From contig JADNRY010000323.1 of assembly GCA_015501585.1 (NCBI GenBank), positions 1 through 64,000 of the forward strand: 64,000 nucleotides of DNA. Reading direction: 5' to 3'. The translations under genes and the position numbers were made by a program. Positions 35,555 through 47,170 of the stretch are shown in pieces; within the stretch, counting starts at the first letter, position 1; each line of letters begins with the position of its first letter. The notes under the pieces were generated by a model. That model did not search any database. It was not told the DNA's origin and worked only from the letters and a program-made list of their open reading frames with translations. Origin of the DNA: Rhodocollybia butyracea (lineage: Eukaryota; Basidiomycota; Agaricomycetes; Agaricales; Omphalotaceae).

Positions 35555-36693
35555 TCAAATATTAATGTGTCCCGGAAGAATAGCACCACTTAGCTCTTTG
35601 AGTACAAACGCATCGTTAGGGCGTTTCTCATGAATGATATAGGGGCCCGAGTATGTCCAGAGTCCCTTTCCGCCTTTGATCTCGTCGATAGCAGACTCTT
35701 GTAACCAAACATACATCCCTTCCTCGAAATCACGAAAATCCCATTGAAAACCAACGCGCTTGGATAGATCTTCAATTGCTCGGCGCCGAGACTCAGCAAG
35801 CTTCTTGTTTGCTTCGCGCATCTTCTCATCTCTTCGTGACAACTGTAGCGCTCGCATGGCAATTAATTCCTCATGGGTATGAACCGTGTGCCAGTCCAAT
35901 GTCTGCCAAGTAATCTCTGTTAGATCAAATGAGAAAACTGGGTGCGTACCGTATAAGAGGTAGTATGGCGAGAAGCCTGTAGCTCGGGAGACTGTTACCC
36001 GCATCGCAAATAAAACCGCATGAAGGAATCGTGGCCAATTCCCTTTAGCATTGCCGGTACATTTGAACAAAGAATCCACCAGTGGCTGGTGAGCACGTTC
36101 CACAGGTGCATTACCCTGTGGATGATATGGAGTAGAAAAGATCACAGTACAATGGTATTGTGTCTCAAGCAGATGAGTAACCTCCTTCTGGAATTCCGGT
36201 CCTCCATCAAAAGTGAAAAACGGCACACACCCAAATCGACAAATTATCTCTTCATAAATGAACTTGGCTACGGGCGCGGCGGAGCTTCCTGAAACTGCCC
36301 TGGCTTCCGGCCATAGCATTGTCGGTTCTACAGCTTGAATAATTCGGTCTACACCGCCGACTCCATTGGGCATCTTGATTGAATCTAAATTAAAATGTCG
36401 CAGTAATGGCGCTTGCCAGGACTCATTGTAAGGAATTTTTGGATTGGACTTAACTGATTTCTGACATTCGATACACGAGCGGACAAAATAGGTGATGTCG
36501 TCGTACATGTTTGGCCAGTAGAACCGTTCCGCAAGTTGCTTGTACACTGCATCCCGTCCTCGATGTCCTATCTTGTTGTGTGCTGCCGCCATGAGATCCA
36601 TCCGTTTCGTAGAATCTTCAACTACCAGCTGTGGAAGTCGATCCGACTTGGCCTTCGGAGCTAACCATAGGCGTCCATCCTGAAGAAAAAATC
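35555..36693 (-). pseudogene. Gypsy integrase region
   Basis: Reading in the frame of 36601-35555 and extending upstream to the frameshift near 36693, it starts FFLQDGRLWLAPKAKSD. It has the HHCC zinc module (AAHNKIGHRGRDAVY, CIECQ) and the DDE core: D in HFNLDSIKMP, D in FTFDGGPEF and E in NAPVERAHQ. The C-terminal part is a WLQESAIDEIKGGKGLWTY-type tail of the GPY/F kind, and it ends LPGHINI and a stop. The preceding RNase H frame is lost within an A6/T6 run, so expression as one polyprotein would fail in this copy. Confidence 0.88.
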
Positions 36694-37978
36694 TCTGTGA
36701 TTTCTTTTTGAAGCGTAGTCGTTCCTTTTGAGTCCGCAGATGTCCTGGATATAAACCTGTAGTGAAAAAAGTCTCGCAGTTGATTCCAGAAAGACTTATC
36801 TTCAGTATCCGGTACGCGATGCTGATGTCCAGTCTTTTCTAAATCAAGTGGTGGCAAGGGAAGCGTTTCGGTAGGGGATACTTGCGCAATATACTCCAAT
36901 AACACTGTCTCATTCCCAAGTAGGAATTCTGCACTGCAAGATACTGGGTTTCGGCGATAGTGAAACTCGGGGAGTCTTCTACATGGATTGGTAGCAGTAC
37001 AGCGACTTGCAGTAGCAGCAAAAATAGAATACTCATCTGTTGGATGTACAGGGGCCTGCGGTATTGAATTATTAAAATCCGGTAATTCTAAAGAAATCAC
37101 TGAGCTAAGCATTAGTGGGATGGACGTACCCGGTTCATTCCATGAGCTAATAAATGGGTTTGAATAGTGGATATAGAGCTCGTTCCACATAAATCTAGTC
37201 AATGCCATATCATTGTAGGCATCAAGGAATTCTTCTGGGTCCGTATCATCGTAAGGTTGATCATTGGGTGAGGGCTTGCGGCGCGAAAGACCATCCTCAA
37301 GCTTGAATGATGTTGCCGGAACATGCTTGGTCTCAAAATCAAACAGTTTAATCCACGAAATCCATCGTAAGATGGGAGCATTGGGAACATCATCTGTGGA
37401 ACGAATCATTTCTTTAACGGATGCAGCATCATGCTCTAAACGGAAATGTACTCCCCAGACTCGATGGCGCAACTCCTTGAGTGCACGAAAAATTCCATAA
37501 ACTTCTGTTTTAGGCTGACCATAATTTTGTTCTCGTGCGTTGAATGTACAGGATCCGTATAGCGATATCCGTTTCTGAAGTTCTTGAACTTGATACATCG
37601 CCCATCCAGCACCCATCCATGCGGAATCAACACCTACAATCACTAGGCCTTCATCGGATTCTCGTGCAAAATGTGAAATCAACTTAGCTAACTGATAATC
37701 AATTCTTGTGAGTACTGGAGTACGAGTAATCCTGTGCTTGAGCATCTCAAAAGCTTCTAATGCTTCTGTAGTGAGTTCAAAAGGGGCTTCGGTATCACGG
37801 AGTAAGGTAGTGAGAGGCTTAGCTAGCAATGCGTAACCTTTGATCCATCGTCGCGCTCCTCCAGCAGTGCCCAGAAACCCTCGTACATCTGAAACATCTT
37901 GCGGTATCGGCCAGTCTAATACCTTTTGTACGACACTAGGTTCAAGGATCCATCCCTCAAGTGAGACAATAGATCCTA
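36618..37978 (-). pseudogene. Gypsy RT connection and RNase H region
   Basis: In the frame of 37829-36618, which is open upstream to about 37978, the sequence begins IVGSIVSLEGWILEP. It passes the RT thumb (VLDWPIPQDVSDVRGFLGT, KPLTTLLRDTEAPFELTTEA) and enters RNase H, with an Asp in VGVDSAWMGAGWAMY, REQNYGQPKTEVYGIFRAL and the final FKLEDGLSRR. The last part before the integrase frameshift is a linker. Frameshifts delimit both sides, near 37977 (about three residues lost compared with relatives) and near 36693. Confidence 0.85.
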
Positions 37979-39175
37979 CGATTCAAAGTTAACAATACTA
38001 CCTTCTTCCCTGATGCAGTCATTCTTCGGATTTTGGGGTTATCTGGAATGGACACCTCTCCGTATCGTGAACGAGGGCCTTTAACACCACAGTCATCGAC
38101 GAAGTTATCAGCTATCTTGGGTGAGATTTCATGGATTCCGTGCTTGACTCGGCGTTGAAATTCTTGCATACTGTTTGTAAAACCTTGTACCAGTGTAGTC
38201 TGCTGCTTTGGACCATCGGGTGAGTGAAAAGCTTGAAGGGGGCGTGATTTAACAGCTACCCAACAAGCGTCAAATCCTGAAAACAAATCAAAGAGACCGT
38301 AAGAAGCATAACCGAGAAACGACTCAGCAAATTCTCCGATATTTGGCACCAGGGATGAATCGCGGATAGTGACCGCATTAAGTGGTTGCATATCGATGAC
38401 CAAACGCACTGGCGGTACTGAACCAGGTTTCTTCGCTACCGCAAAAAAGTTAAGAGCGATAACTCGACATAGTGGGCTCGAAACGTCCAGCTGCTTCATT
38501 GTCGCGGATGACCGCAACAACATCATCCTGTATTGCTCTTGGAATGGGGATTGGCCTTGACTGCCATGGAATATGTTCTATCGTCGGAATCTCATAGTCG
38601 GGATAATATTCCCGGGAGAAATACCCTTTCTCGGCGTAACTCCATGCGAAGGCTTTACCTCGGTTTACTACAACAAAAGCAATGAGATTAACTTCGTCAG
38701 AGGATAACACACCAGGCTCAATCTTTTGTAGCATGTCTTCGAGGCGCTTGAGCGTAACTCGGCCCGAGAAATTGAGTGTGCGATAATCTGGTGGATGAGT
38801 AGGTAGCACCATAGGAGTCGCTGGTGGTATAGGTTTGAATTGTTGAGCTTGCAGGTCAGGGAAGTAGGTTGGTACTGGTCTAACTTTGCGATCGACTGGC
38901 TTGTATTTCTTCTTAGGAGTCTTTGCCAGTTTGGCGCCAGTGCCAGTGTATGTGTATCTAGAAAAATAATCGTCGTTTAGTGCTCGGTTTGTCCACGGCG
39001 AAGGAAGAACAGAAGTTGGGTTAATACCCATTGTTGAAATGTAAGAATAAATAAGAGAATCATATTCAGAAGGGGGAATAACGTCCAAAAGAGAATCAAA
39101 TTCAGAATACTCAGCGTTGCCCATTAGGGCTTCAAAAGACCTTCCTAAGACAGGATAGGAAGTGCGGAAGGTCAT
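37957..39175 (-). pseudogene. Gypsy reverse transcriptase region, frameshifted
   Basis: The first part (39175-38450) starts MTFRTSYPVLGRSFEALMG and ends EAAGRFEPTMSSYRS at TAA 38452-38450. The second (to 37957) continues FFAVAKKPG, RLVIDMQPLNAVTIRDS, YGLFDLFSGFDA and the catalytic NFVDDCG (about 38100), typical of fungal Ty3/gypsy RTs. The join needs a one-base change in an A6/T6 run at about 38442. The region upstream of the ATG is open in this frame and continues from the protease, so Gag-protease and RT may be separate translation units or joined by frameshift. Confidence 0.87.
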
Positions 39176-39186
39176 GGAATCACTTC

Positions 39187-41673
39187 CTAATCCCGAAAAT
39201 CCAAGTCTTCAACTTCTTCGATGAAGGATACTCCTCTCGGAGGTTCTCCCATCCGGATAGCAGTCGTGTTGCGTGGATTTCCCGGGTCCGTAATAGAAAC
39301 CATAAGGGTCGGGCGCATTCTCTTGTTGCCGTCTTGCCATAAGTAAAGTTTGCAGTGGTTGCCTCGTTCATAATCGATCCGAGCGGAAAATTCTTGAAGG
39401 AATGGTTGTCCTAGAATAAGATCGTGTTTGCCTATGGGTTGGTTAGAGATGAAAATATGATGAGCAAAATCATGGCCTCCTATTTTAATAGGGGCATTGA
39501 TAGCGCATCCGCGCAAGCGTTCATAGTCGCCGTTGATGCCTCTGAGGGACCAGCGCATCCCGTCGAAGTCCATAGGTAGTGAAGCAGATTCTGGCAAATG
39601 AGACCCTGCAACATTGAGTTCAGATCCGGAGTCAATCATAGCCAAGTATTCATTGCCGTTGAGAGTAATTCAAATGTCGCCTACGGTCATTGCAAAGAAA
39701 CGGGATGCGGGGATTTGAGCAGCGGCGTTAGAACACCTGAAGACAAAGTCTTTAATTCCCGTTTCGTCAGACTCAACATACGCGTGTTTCTCCACAGACT
39801 CTGCTCCAAGAGTACCTTCAATAGACGTGATCGGTTCCATAATATTGCCGTATCCTGTAGAAGTAGTTCTCGTGTCTTTCGGAGCACCGTATTCGCGTTT
39901 GATCCGGGTGTATTCCATCATGAGCTTAGAAAGCTGAGGACTAGCACCCAGAAGTTCGAAGAGGGGTACTTCGACGGTTAGTTCACCTATTTTTGAGAAC
40001 ATAGACTGTGTGTCAGCTAAATCCTGAACTTTGGAAGTAAAATGATACTGTGGATTGTTTGTAGATCTTTTCTCGCCATCTTTCATCTCTACATCCTTTG
40101 TAATACCTCCCCTCGGATTTCCGGGTCTCGAATCCTTCCAGCCTTGTTGTTGATTAATGGGATTTGTCGGCGGTGGAATGTTGTTCCTTGGCGGTTGTAC
40201 CATGGGTGTTGCCTCTGGTGCAAATCGGACTTGCTGTACAGGTGGCTCTGGTTGTCGTAGCGCAGGTGGTAAAGTGGATTGCGACGGAAGGTTTTGCCTC
40301 GCCGGCTTCTCCGGGCGGTTAACTTGAGACATTGGGTCGTGTCTCTTAGTCTTTGCTGTATCCAATCCGGATCGTGTAGAAGGGTACACATAGTGTTGCG
40401 CATCCGGTACTGAATTGAGCGCGAAAGAGTCTCCACCAAGAACATCTGTATCATCATACATGAGTCCCACAGAGTGAGAAGATCGTAGATGCGGAGGCGT
40501 ATCGCGTGCGGAAGCAGAAGCTGTTGCCGCCGTAGTTGTCGTGGTTTGCCCCGCGGATCCGTGTAAGTGTCGAAGATATGACGAAACACCTCCAGACCAT
40601 CCACTAGGAGTGCGCGGGAGATCCGCTCCTCCGGGGAGAACATACCTGGATCGTACTGCATCAAAGGTCAAAAGATGTTCAGCAAGCAATTTATGAGTTT
40701 CCGGGCAGAACCTTGGGCCCGTTGGATGTACTCCGTCTTGGCCACAAGATTCGCCGCACATGAAACAACGTCTTGGTCCAGTCTGACCGTCTCTGCGCGG
40801 CGGCGATCCACTTTCTTTCGCTCTCATAAGCAATGTCAATGCTTCTAACTGCTTCGTCAATTCTTCAATACTGTTCTTCTGAACTGGTTGAGCATCTGTG
40901 ATTATCTTCGGATCTTTATATCCAACCGCCTCGTTCAAAATATTCCCTTGGGGAATAGGCACACTGGAAATACGATTCCCAAACTCGTTGAAAGAAGACT
41001 TAGCTTTTTCAGAATTATCTGTTCTCCAGTCTTCATAAGTGACTGAATTTTTATCGAATCTTGACTTCAGGATATCCAGTGACTCAATCACATTGGGCGG
41101 GTCATCCTTGGAGCGTTTATTCGTTGGTAGGACCCCGTGAAACCAGTCTTTCATGTCATGTGGGATACCCATAATAAACAGATAATTGAACTTCTTGTCC
41201 GTGATGAGTTTGCGCTTCTTCAATGAGGCGGCAATACCTATGAATTCGCGGTAGTAGGACTCGACTTCTGAGAGTTTAGTAAAGGCGGGCTTAGCTGATT
41301 TCTGCATACAAAATTCCTTCACCTCTTCCTCGGTGTATTCTTTGGGCTTGTCTGTTGATCCATACAGTCTATAGAGAGCTTTTCTGGCGTTCGCCCAAGA
41401 GAGTGCCTTGTCAGTATCAAATTCTTCCATATGGATGATTGTATCCTTGACCCGGTCAGAGGAGTAGTCGATGATATACTTTACCGAAGCGTCCAAATCC
41501 GTCTCGCCAGCTTGGGACGCGTGTAGGGCAATCCGATTGAGAAAGTCATCGATGTAACGCTCGTTGAAGAACGGCGTGTTCTGGGTGCGCGGAATTGGCA
41601 TTGGCACCCGTAGGTTGTACATGGCGGTTTGTGTATTTGTGGTATTGCTACCACCTCCTTGCGTAGTCGACAT
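39187..41673 (-). pseudogene. Gypsy Gag and aspartic protease, one in-frame TGA between them
   Basis: Gag (667 codons) begins MSTTQGGGSNTTNTQTAMYN. A capsid-like helical region follows (RYIDDFLNRIALHASQAGE, ALSWANARKALYRLYGS, KKFNYLFIMGIPHDMKDWF). Then comes an unusual Cys/His motif, CFMCGESCGQDGVHPTGPRFC, spaced CX2CX9HX6C rather than CX2CX4HX4C, and a Pro/Gln-rich tail. After MTVGDI there is TGA (39672-39670). The same frame goes on ITLNGNEYLAMIDSGSELN, a retropepsin active-site DSG at about 39633-39625, to TAG at 39189-39187. The TGA stands where Arg is plausible; a genuine readthrough stop is less likely given the other TGAs in this window. Confidence 0.87.
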
Positions 41674-41774
41674 TCTGTAATAATTGACACGGTAGTCACG
41701 TAAATTTAGAAAGGAATAAAATGCTTATCTTTAATAGAACCTCGGAAAACTGGACCCCCTGCGGTGGTCACCAC

Positions 41775-42772
41775 TGAAGTAAGGAGATTTGGTCCAAGCG
41801 AGGACCGGTGGGGATACCTAGTCGGGATCTACAAAAGAGTTAGCGTGAAGAAGAATAGATAGACTTAGCTATCGGAATATGGTCTTGTAGTCCGCCGTCT
41901 CTAGCGGTTATGCACACGTAGTAGAATTGAAGAAAAAAAGAGTCCCTTTCATTACTGTATCTACCTGTGATATATACAGGCTGCCACGCGTGCTCGTACG
42001 TCGCCTGACTGTATACATGTGATGTGTATAGGTAGGATAAAATATTTAGAAGGAAAATAGTCCGAAAGAATTGAAATACCTCCGAGTATGCGACTTTAAG
42101 GCTCTGCTGCACGGCGCGGGTAACACGCTTGACTAGTAAACTAGATCTCCCGCCTACGACCATCAACGGGGACAGGAGAGGTTGCCAGCCTCAACGTCGC
42201 GATCTAGGCGTGTACCGACATCCGCCGCATTCACCGTCAAGGCACGAAACCCATCGGATACGGAAAGGAATAATGATCAAGCAAATAAATCAACGGAAAA
42301 AGAATGATAAACATACGATACGCCGATATAAAACCGAACCGCTAAAACTGCTACGCCCCTTCCGTGACCAAACTAAGCCGTAGAATCCATAGCGAATATG
42401 CAGGGGGTGCCGTAGAAATATTATAAGTTGCTGGAATACTTCAATAGGCGAGAGGAGATAAGAGGAGATCGGGAGGGCGACAATTTGAAATGGTGTGTAT
42501 CAGTGATGTTGAACGGCCGTAATCACCGAGCTGTATTTGAGTTATTCGTATGCCGGTTTGTCGTTGTCCAGATTATGAGAGAAGGAAAGAGAAAAGAGAG
42601 AATATGGAGGTGGGAGTAAGAAAGGAAGAGAGGGAACGTGTGAAAGGAACTGAAACGAATTGATAGTTTTCGATGTGTAAAGCGATTTGTAATATATATG
42701 TATGTAAGTATAATGTACTGGTAAACGGCGTATAAGGATGTGTAGCTACCGACGGGGCAGCTACCACTTCCA
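41775..42772 (-). repeat. 5' LTR of the gypsy element
   Basis: 998 bp, intact, TG...CA on the plus strand (TGAAGTAAGG to CACTTCCA). It is the uninterrupted reference for the 3' copy and shows the empty site of the nested element at CATACGATACG (about 42315). Confidence 0.9.
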
Positions 42773-42819
42773 CAGCGGCACGCTCCATCGATGGGTTTCA
42801 CTTCGCTCACCCAATGATA

Positions 42820-42960
42820 CACTATCAATATTACTGAACAGTTCTCATATTTTCAGGACAAACTGCTATAATACTGTTTGTACATACACTATCAATACTT
42901 ATTACTGAACGGTTCTCATCTTGGTTCTCATATTCTTGGGACAATCTGCTATAATCAAGC
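42820..42960. repeat. Imperfect direct duplication of about 65 bp
   Basis: ACTATCAATA, ATTACTGAAC.GTTCTCAT, CAGGACAAACTGCTATAATA at 42823-42880 recur with one extra piece at 42887-42955. It abuts the gypsy insertion site. Beyond it, 42960-43867 has no gene I can support. Confidence 0.55.
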
Positions 42961-43867
42961 TATAATACTGTAGTTACCCTAGCCATGGGTCACCTCTGTC
43001 AAAACATAAACTCAAAGTAAACTACAAAAGAAAAGGTTCAACTGAAACTTGACTGTCCTGGCTCTTGAACTTCACAGTTGAATATAATATATTTCTTATA
43101 TATCTCCCTGGCATATGTAAGAGGCTTAGCTTGATGGTCTTATATATGCCCTACTACTGATGAAAATAGATGCATCTGCCCTCCTAAACCATACATTATG
43201 CAATTGTATTTGTACATATAGGATCAGTGATTAGTGCCCTCACCGGAGGGTCACATACTACAATTACATGGGACCTAACGGCTCAGGCTGTGAAGTCACA
43301 ATACTTAAACACTAACAAGGCACTCACTGGACAGACAACCTTGGTGGACAATGGAGTCCAACGGTCACTTTTGTAGACTGTTGGGACAATCAAACCTCTG
43401 TTAAGGGGTCTGTCAATATACAGAAACAGGCATTCTCTAATATTTTACAACACAGCGACTTAGAAAACTAAATAACAATTCTTTATATTGCACTGCAGTA
43501 CTGGGAATACATATTACATCCTAGACTGTACTCCTTGTTGAAATGAATTAAGCAATATGTCGAATAAGCTCAATGTTCACTCCAGTCTAATAGCAAGAAA
43601 GCCCTAGCAAACGTGCAGGGGAAATATAACATTCTAAGTGAGTTTAAATACTACAGCTACGGAGAATATACGGAATAATATACGGGAAAATATAAGATAA
43701 AACACAAAATAAAACTAACGGCTCCACAGGAGAAACTTCAGCGAGCAATACCGATTGCTCACCTGACATCAATATCTCCAACACTCCTGCCAATATGTTA
43801 GCAGCAGGCAAAGCTCCTGATGTTAGTAAATTTCTGAAGCCATCGATACATAGCTGCTTCAGAACTA

Positions 43868-44142
43868 CTGTACAATTACGACCGTAAGTTCAGTAACGCG
43901 TAACGCAACCACTCTGAACTCGTAAAATTCCAGATCTGTAATGCATAACGCAGCGGCATGAACTGCAAAAAATCTGGTCATAACGCATTAAACTGCATTT
44001 TTGTGCTTCAATATGCAATTTTAGTGGCGCCTACAGCGCCTGAACTAATGCGTAATGCAAAAATTTGGGCGTTGAACTGGGTGTGACCCAAATTTAGCCC
44101 GTAACGCTCCAGAGGGCTGAACTTATGGTCGTAATTGTACAG
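43868..44142. mobile_element. 275-bp TA-flanked MITE with 26-bp terminal inverted repeats
   Basis: The left end is CTGTACAATTACGACC then GTAAGTTCAG; the right end, reversed, is the same except A for G at position 17 (a CpG site). TA lies on both sides (43866-43867, 44143-44144). The inside holds several AACGC-TAACGCA words and no coding frame. This fits a Tc1/mariner-type non-autonomous element. Confidence 0.8.
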
Positions 44143-44144
44143 TA

Positions 44145-45020
44145 CAGTCTACAAACTTCCATCTTTTTCATCACCAGATAGCCATGGCTTAGCTTATTGG
44201 CGAAGTGTTGAAACACCTCAGGCTGAACATGCACTCTTAGAATGCAACTTACCCCAATACCGTATGACTCAGTGGACACACAATAAACAAAACGTGCCTT
44301 GGGTCTAAGAAGGTCGAAGAGAGAACAACTTATGCGTAGATTAGAATCTATTAGAATGGAAAGTACCTGAAATTGATCAACATATACGACAGCTATCCTG
44401 CCATAACAATGTAGCACGCAGCTTTTGCCGCCCAAAAAAAAAACCAGTGGTTGACTAGGATGGGTACTTGGAAGAATTCTAGGATTGGGCATTCGATATT
44501 CAGCACTAGAGGTCTTTAGCGTTTTTGTAGTTGGATTAACAGCGATTCAAGTTGAAGAGACGTGTTGCTTTTTTGGCCTGGTGTAGTCTCCGGGAACGCG
44601 AAGACTAAATATAGGATTGTTTAAAAACCGAAAGAGAACTTACCTACTAAAATCGAATAGTATTGAATTGTGGTTTTGAAATTTGTACGTGATATACTCG
44701 GGCCGAGCCTTCGTCTTTTGCGCCATCTCGTCGCGACCTCTAACTTTTGTCTTACTTTGCCCGCTGGCTTGTAAAGCCAGAAATTCCAACAAATGCAGAA
44801 TGCTCGACAACTACGCAAGATTCGTTGGCATTGGTGTCTTTACACTGTACAGAGACGAGGGTTAATAGTAATAAGGAAGTTGAATTAGTGCCGGATCTGG
44901 CTGGAAGAAAATGCTGGAAAAATCCTTGCCATTGGTCTGCATGAAGGCCAAGAAGACATCGGTTTACTCTGACCACGAATTGATTTTCATTATTCCGACT
45001 CGTCTCCTGCACCTGCATTT
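44145..45020 (-). other. Coding-like minus-strand fragments, unrecognised
   Basis: The frame to 44492 has FDLLRPKARFVYCVSTESYG and VQPEVFQHFANKLSHGYLVM. The frame 45018-44752 has NRCLLGLHADQWQGFFQHF and CVVVEHSAFVGISGF. Both have protein-like composition but no motif I know, and no clear splice model joins them. They may be fragments of one broken gene. Confidence 0.25.
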
Positions 45021-45336
45021 GCGTCCCAAATATGTCCAGCTCGTCATCGCGTCATCCCTTCAATAGCTATTGGAGCTTGAAACTCCTTCTCCGCTGTCTG
45101 TTTCTGCTAAACAGCCTGTACTCCCTCGTTCAAAGACACAGCAAACACGTCGATTTGACACCGGCTCCAGCCAACAATATCTCCTCGACATCTTCCAAGC
45201 CAATCTCTTCTCCTCACACCTGTGGATTGAGCATCACTGCCGTACCCTCCGCCACCACATCTTTCTTCTCTCCCAACTATGCCACTATCTACAACCCAGA
45301 TTGAGCAGCAAAGGGCGCTGAATCTGGCTTCTCTAT

Positions 45337-45711
45337 GCATCAGGAAAAGCCGTTTTTGCCTAGGTGACCCCAGAGTGACCTAAAGCAAACTAGGTCACCT
45401 ATGAATCCTATGGCATCCTAGGAATTTGGGCTCGTCCCTTGCCAGTCAAGGCTCTTGAGGATTCCCTAGGCAAGCCTAGGTTTGCCCAGGTTTGCCCAGG
45501 TGCTCCTGGGAAACACCTGGGGAACACCTGGGCAAACCTGGGCAAACCTAGGCTTGCCCTGGGTTTGCCTAGGGTACCCTAGGGAATCCTCAAGAGCCTT
45601 GACTGGCAAGGGACAAGCCCAAATTCCTAGGATGCCATAGGATTCATAGGTCACCTAGTTTGCTTTAGGCCACTCTGGGGTCACCTAGGCAAAAACGCCT
45701 TTTCCTGATGC
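45337..45711. repeat. 375-bp near-perfect palindrome (foldback element)
   Basis: The whole segment is an inverted repeat starting GCATCAGGAAAAG and ending CTTTTCCTGATGC. The outer arms (about 130 bases) differ at about four positions. The inner arms are a perfect 31-base pair either side of a small centre near CTCCTGGGAAACACC. CCTAGG and AGGTGACC words recur. A transcript would fold into a long hairpin. It could be a foldback MITE; no target duplication is evident. Confidence 0.85.
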
Positions 45712-46029
45712 GACACACTTTACTCAAAGCAAGTGCTATGGCCGTCGGCGGACGAAGGATGTTACATCTCGAGCACATGGCCACACACCCAGAGCTGGTG
45801 GCGCCGCAAAACTTGGAGGCTGGCTCGGCTCGGGATCTTGGGGATCATTTGGGAGAGGAAGTCCCGGGCCTAGTGTTGTTCCACCACCCAGTGCAATCTT
45901 CGTTTGGAACTATTCATTCAGGCTCTACCGATGGACCCGATTTGTTGTTATCAGCGCGATAACTTCATAACAGAACTTCCTCGCTCTCATCTGAATTTTT
46001 GTAACAGATATTCGACGGAGATTACAACC

Positions 46030-46260
46030 CGGAATCCCCAGAAAGGTAAGTACGTATGCCCTGTGGTTTGATAGTGTTTCTCACAACAATTCTCTGCAGT
46101 CTCATACGACGTCCAGAAAGATCGTGTCAACGTTGCTGTGACATTTATCAAGTCTGGGTTCTTGGTCAGACTATACAGGGTCTCAACGAAAGACAGGGCA
46201 AAGCGGGATTTCTTCAGGTGAGCTACTGGCTCAGATTCACAAGCTGGTACTGGTACCTCT
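46030..46260 (+). repeat. Relic Z, copies at about 46.05, 47.9 and 54.4 kb
   Basis: The order TGGT.TGATA..TTTCTCA, ATTCT.TGCAGT.TC.TACGAC, AAGAAAGA.GGTGTCAA and CTCAA.GA.AGACAGGG.A followed by CAGGTGAGC is shared at 46050-46220, 47910-48080 and, more decayed, 54400-54540. A possible intron donor (CAG|GTGAGC) closes each copy. The protein is not recognised. Confidence 0.4.
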
Positions 46261-46987
46261 AACTAATTTTGCCCTCTCTCATCAGCTCTCCGCTCATCTC
46301 GACACACCGGAATCACCGGAATCTCTCTGTTATTCAACATCAGCACTCATACTGCTACTTGCCAACTAAAACATGAACTCAAGTTTTGTTCTGTTGACGC
46401 TCCGAACAGCCTCTGCACTAGATATTTCCTCTCTGATGCAAGTGCAAATCATTACTTGGATGGATATCTGGATGGGGAGGCGGCCTACTTACTCTTCGAG
46501 CGTTCATTCCTTGTTTAGTAGTGTAGTGTCTGGTAACGACATCTCCGATGCGGCGTGCAAACACTAGATACGACTTCTGTGTTCTTTGTATCTCCCTGGT
46601 TACAATTCAAAAGTAAGCATATGGAATCTAATAGTCGAATGAAAACATTTGGGCAGCCTCGTAGAAACAGCTCTGGTCGGAGGTTGCCCTAACGTCGATT
46701 TCGAGAGACTCTTGGCCCGAACAGATCCTGGGAAACATCACAGCTGCATCACAGGTACTCCAGCTTTCTTTTGCTAGTGTCTGAAAAGCTCCGACGTCAG
46801 CGCGTGAGGGTGCTCGGAATGGGATACATTTGCGTCACGACCATTCTCCTCATCCTCCATTCTTGCATCTTTCAATTTGTGCGCTGGGGGTTTGAAGGAA
46901 ACAAGCTGCGCGTGTTACATTCGTGGTGCGCGTTTTATCCGAAAAAGGAAATCCTTTTTGTTATGGCATTACTTAGTACCCTCAGGA

Positions 46988-47170
46988 TTCCCTCTCCCCA
47001 CTCTCGACCATTTAGGTGCATCCATCCCGGCCGCCTTTGATGCCAAAGCATTAGCGACAGACTGGCTCTATGCGCTTCAGCCTCTTACCCTATTCAGGCC
47101 CGGCTTCAGCGGATCCTTCACGTTGTTTTCTACATTATCTTCTCCAGTTTTCAGAGGTCCAGCCTCCGGG
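46988..47170 (+). pseudogene. Relic of an NTF2-like/flavin-monooxygenase gene, copy 2
   Basis: The frame reads FPLPTLDHLGASIP, AAFDAKALATDWLYAL, matching the start of the NTF2-like domain (PTLD.LGASIP..DA...A.DW). The following DIL.FTWDFR part is missing. The upstream 90 bases (GTGTTACAT, TTTTATCCGAAAAAGGAAATC) match those before the 56.7 kb copy. Confidence 0.5.

Larger units (their letters stand above)
32531..42778 (-). mobile_element. Ty3/gypsy LTR retrotransposon with target duplication CAGCGG
   Basis: Coding parts lie on the minus strand in the order Gag, protease, reverse transcriptase, RNase H, integrase, typical of Ty3/gypsy. LTRs are 41775-42772 (5', 998 bp) and 32537-34440 (3', 1904 bp because of an inserted element). 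On the plus strand they start TGAAGTAAGG and end CACTTCCA. CAGCGG flanks both sides (32531-32536, 42773-42778); because of the CACA context a 4-5 bp duplication is also possible. LTRs differ at seven of 998 positions, so the insertion is young. A candidate primer site, TGGTGACC, lies one base after the 5' LTR on the minus strand (about 41773-41766); I could not name the tRNA. Pol has three frameshifts and several stops, so this copy is inactive. Confidence 0.9.
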
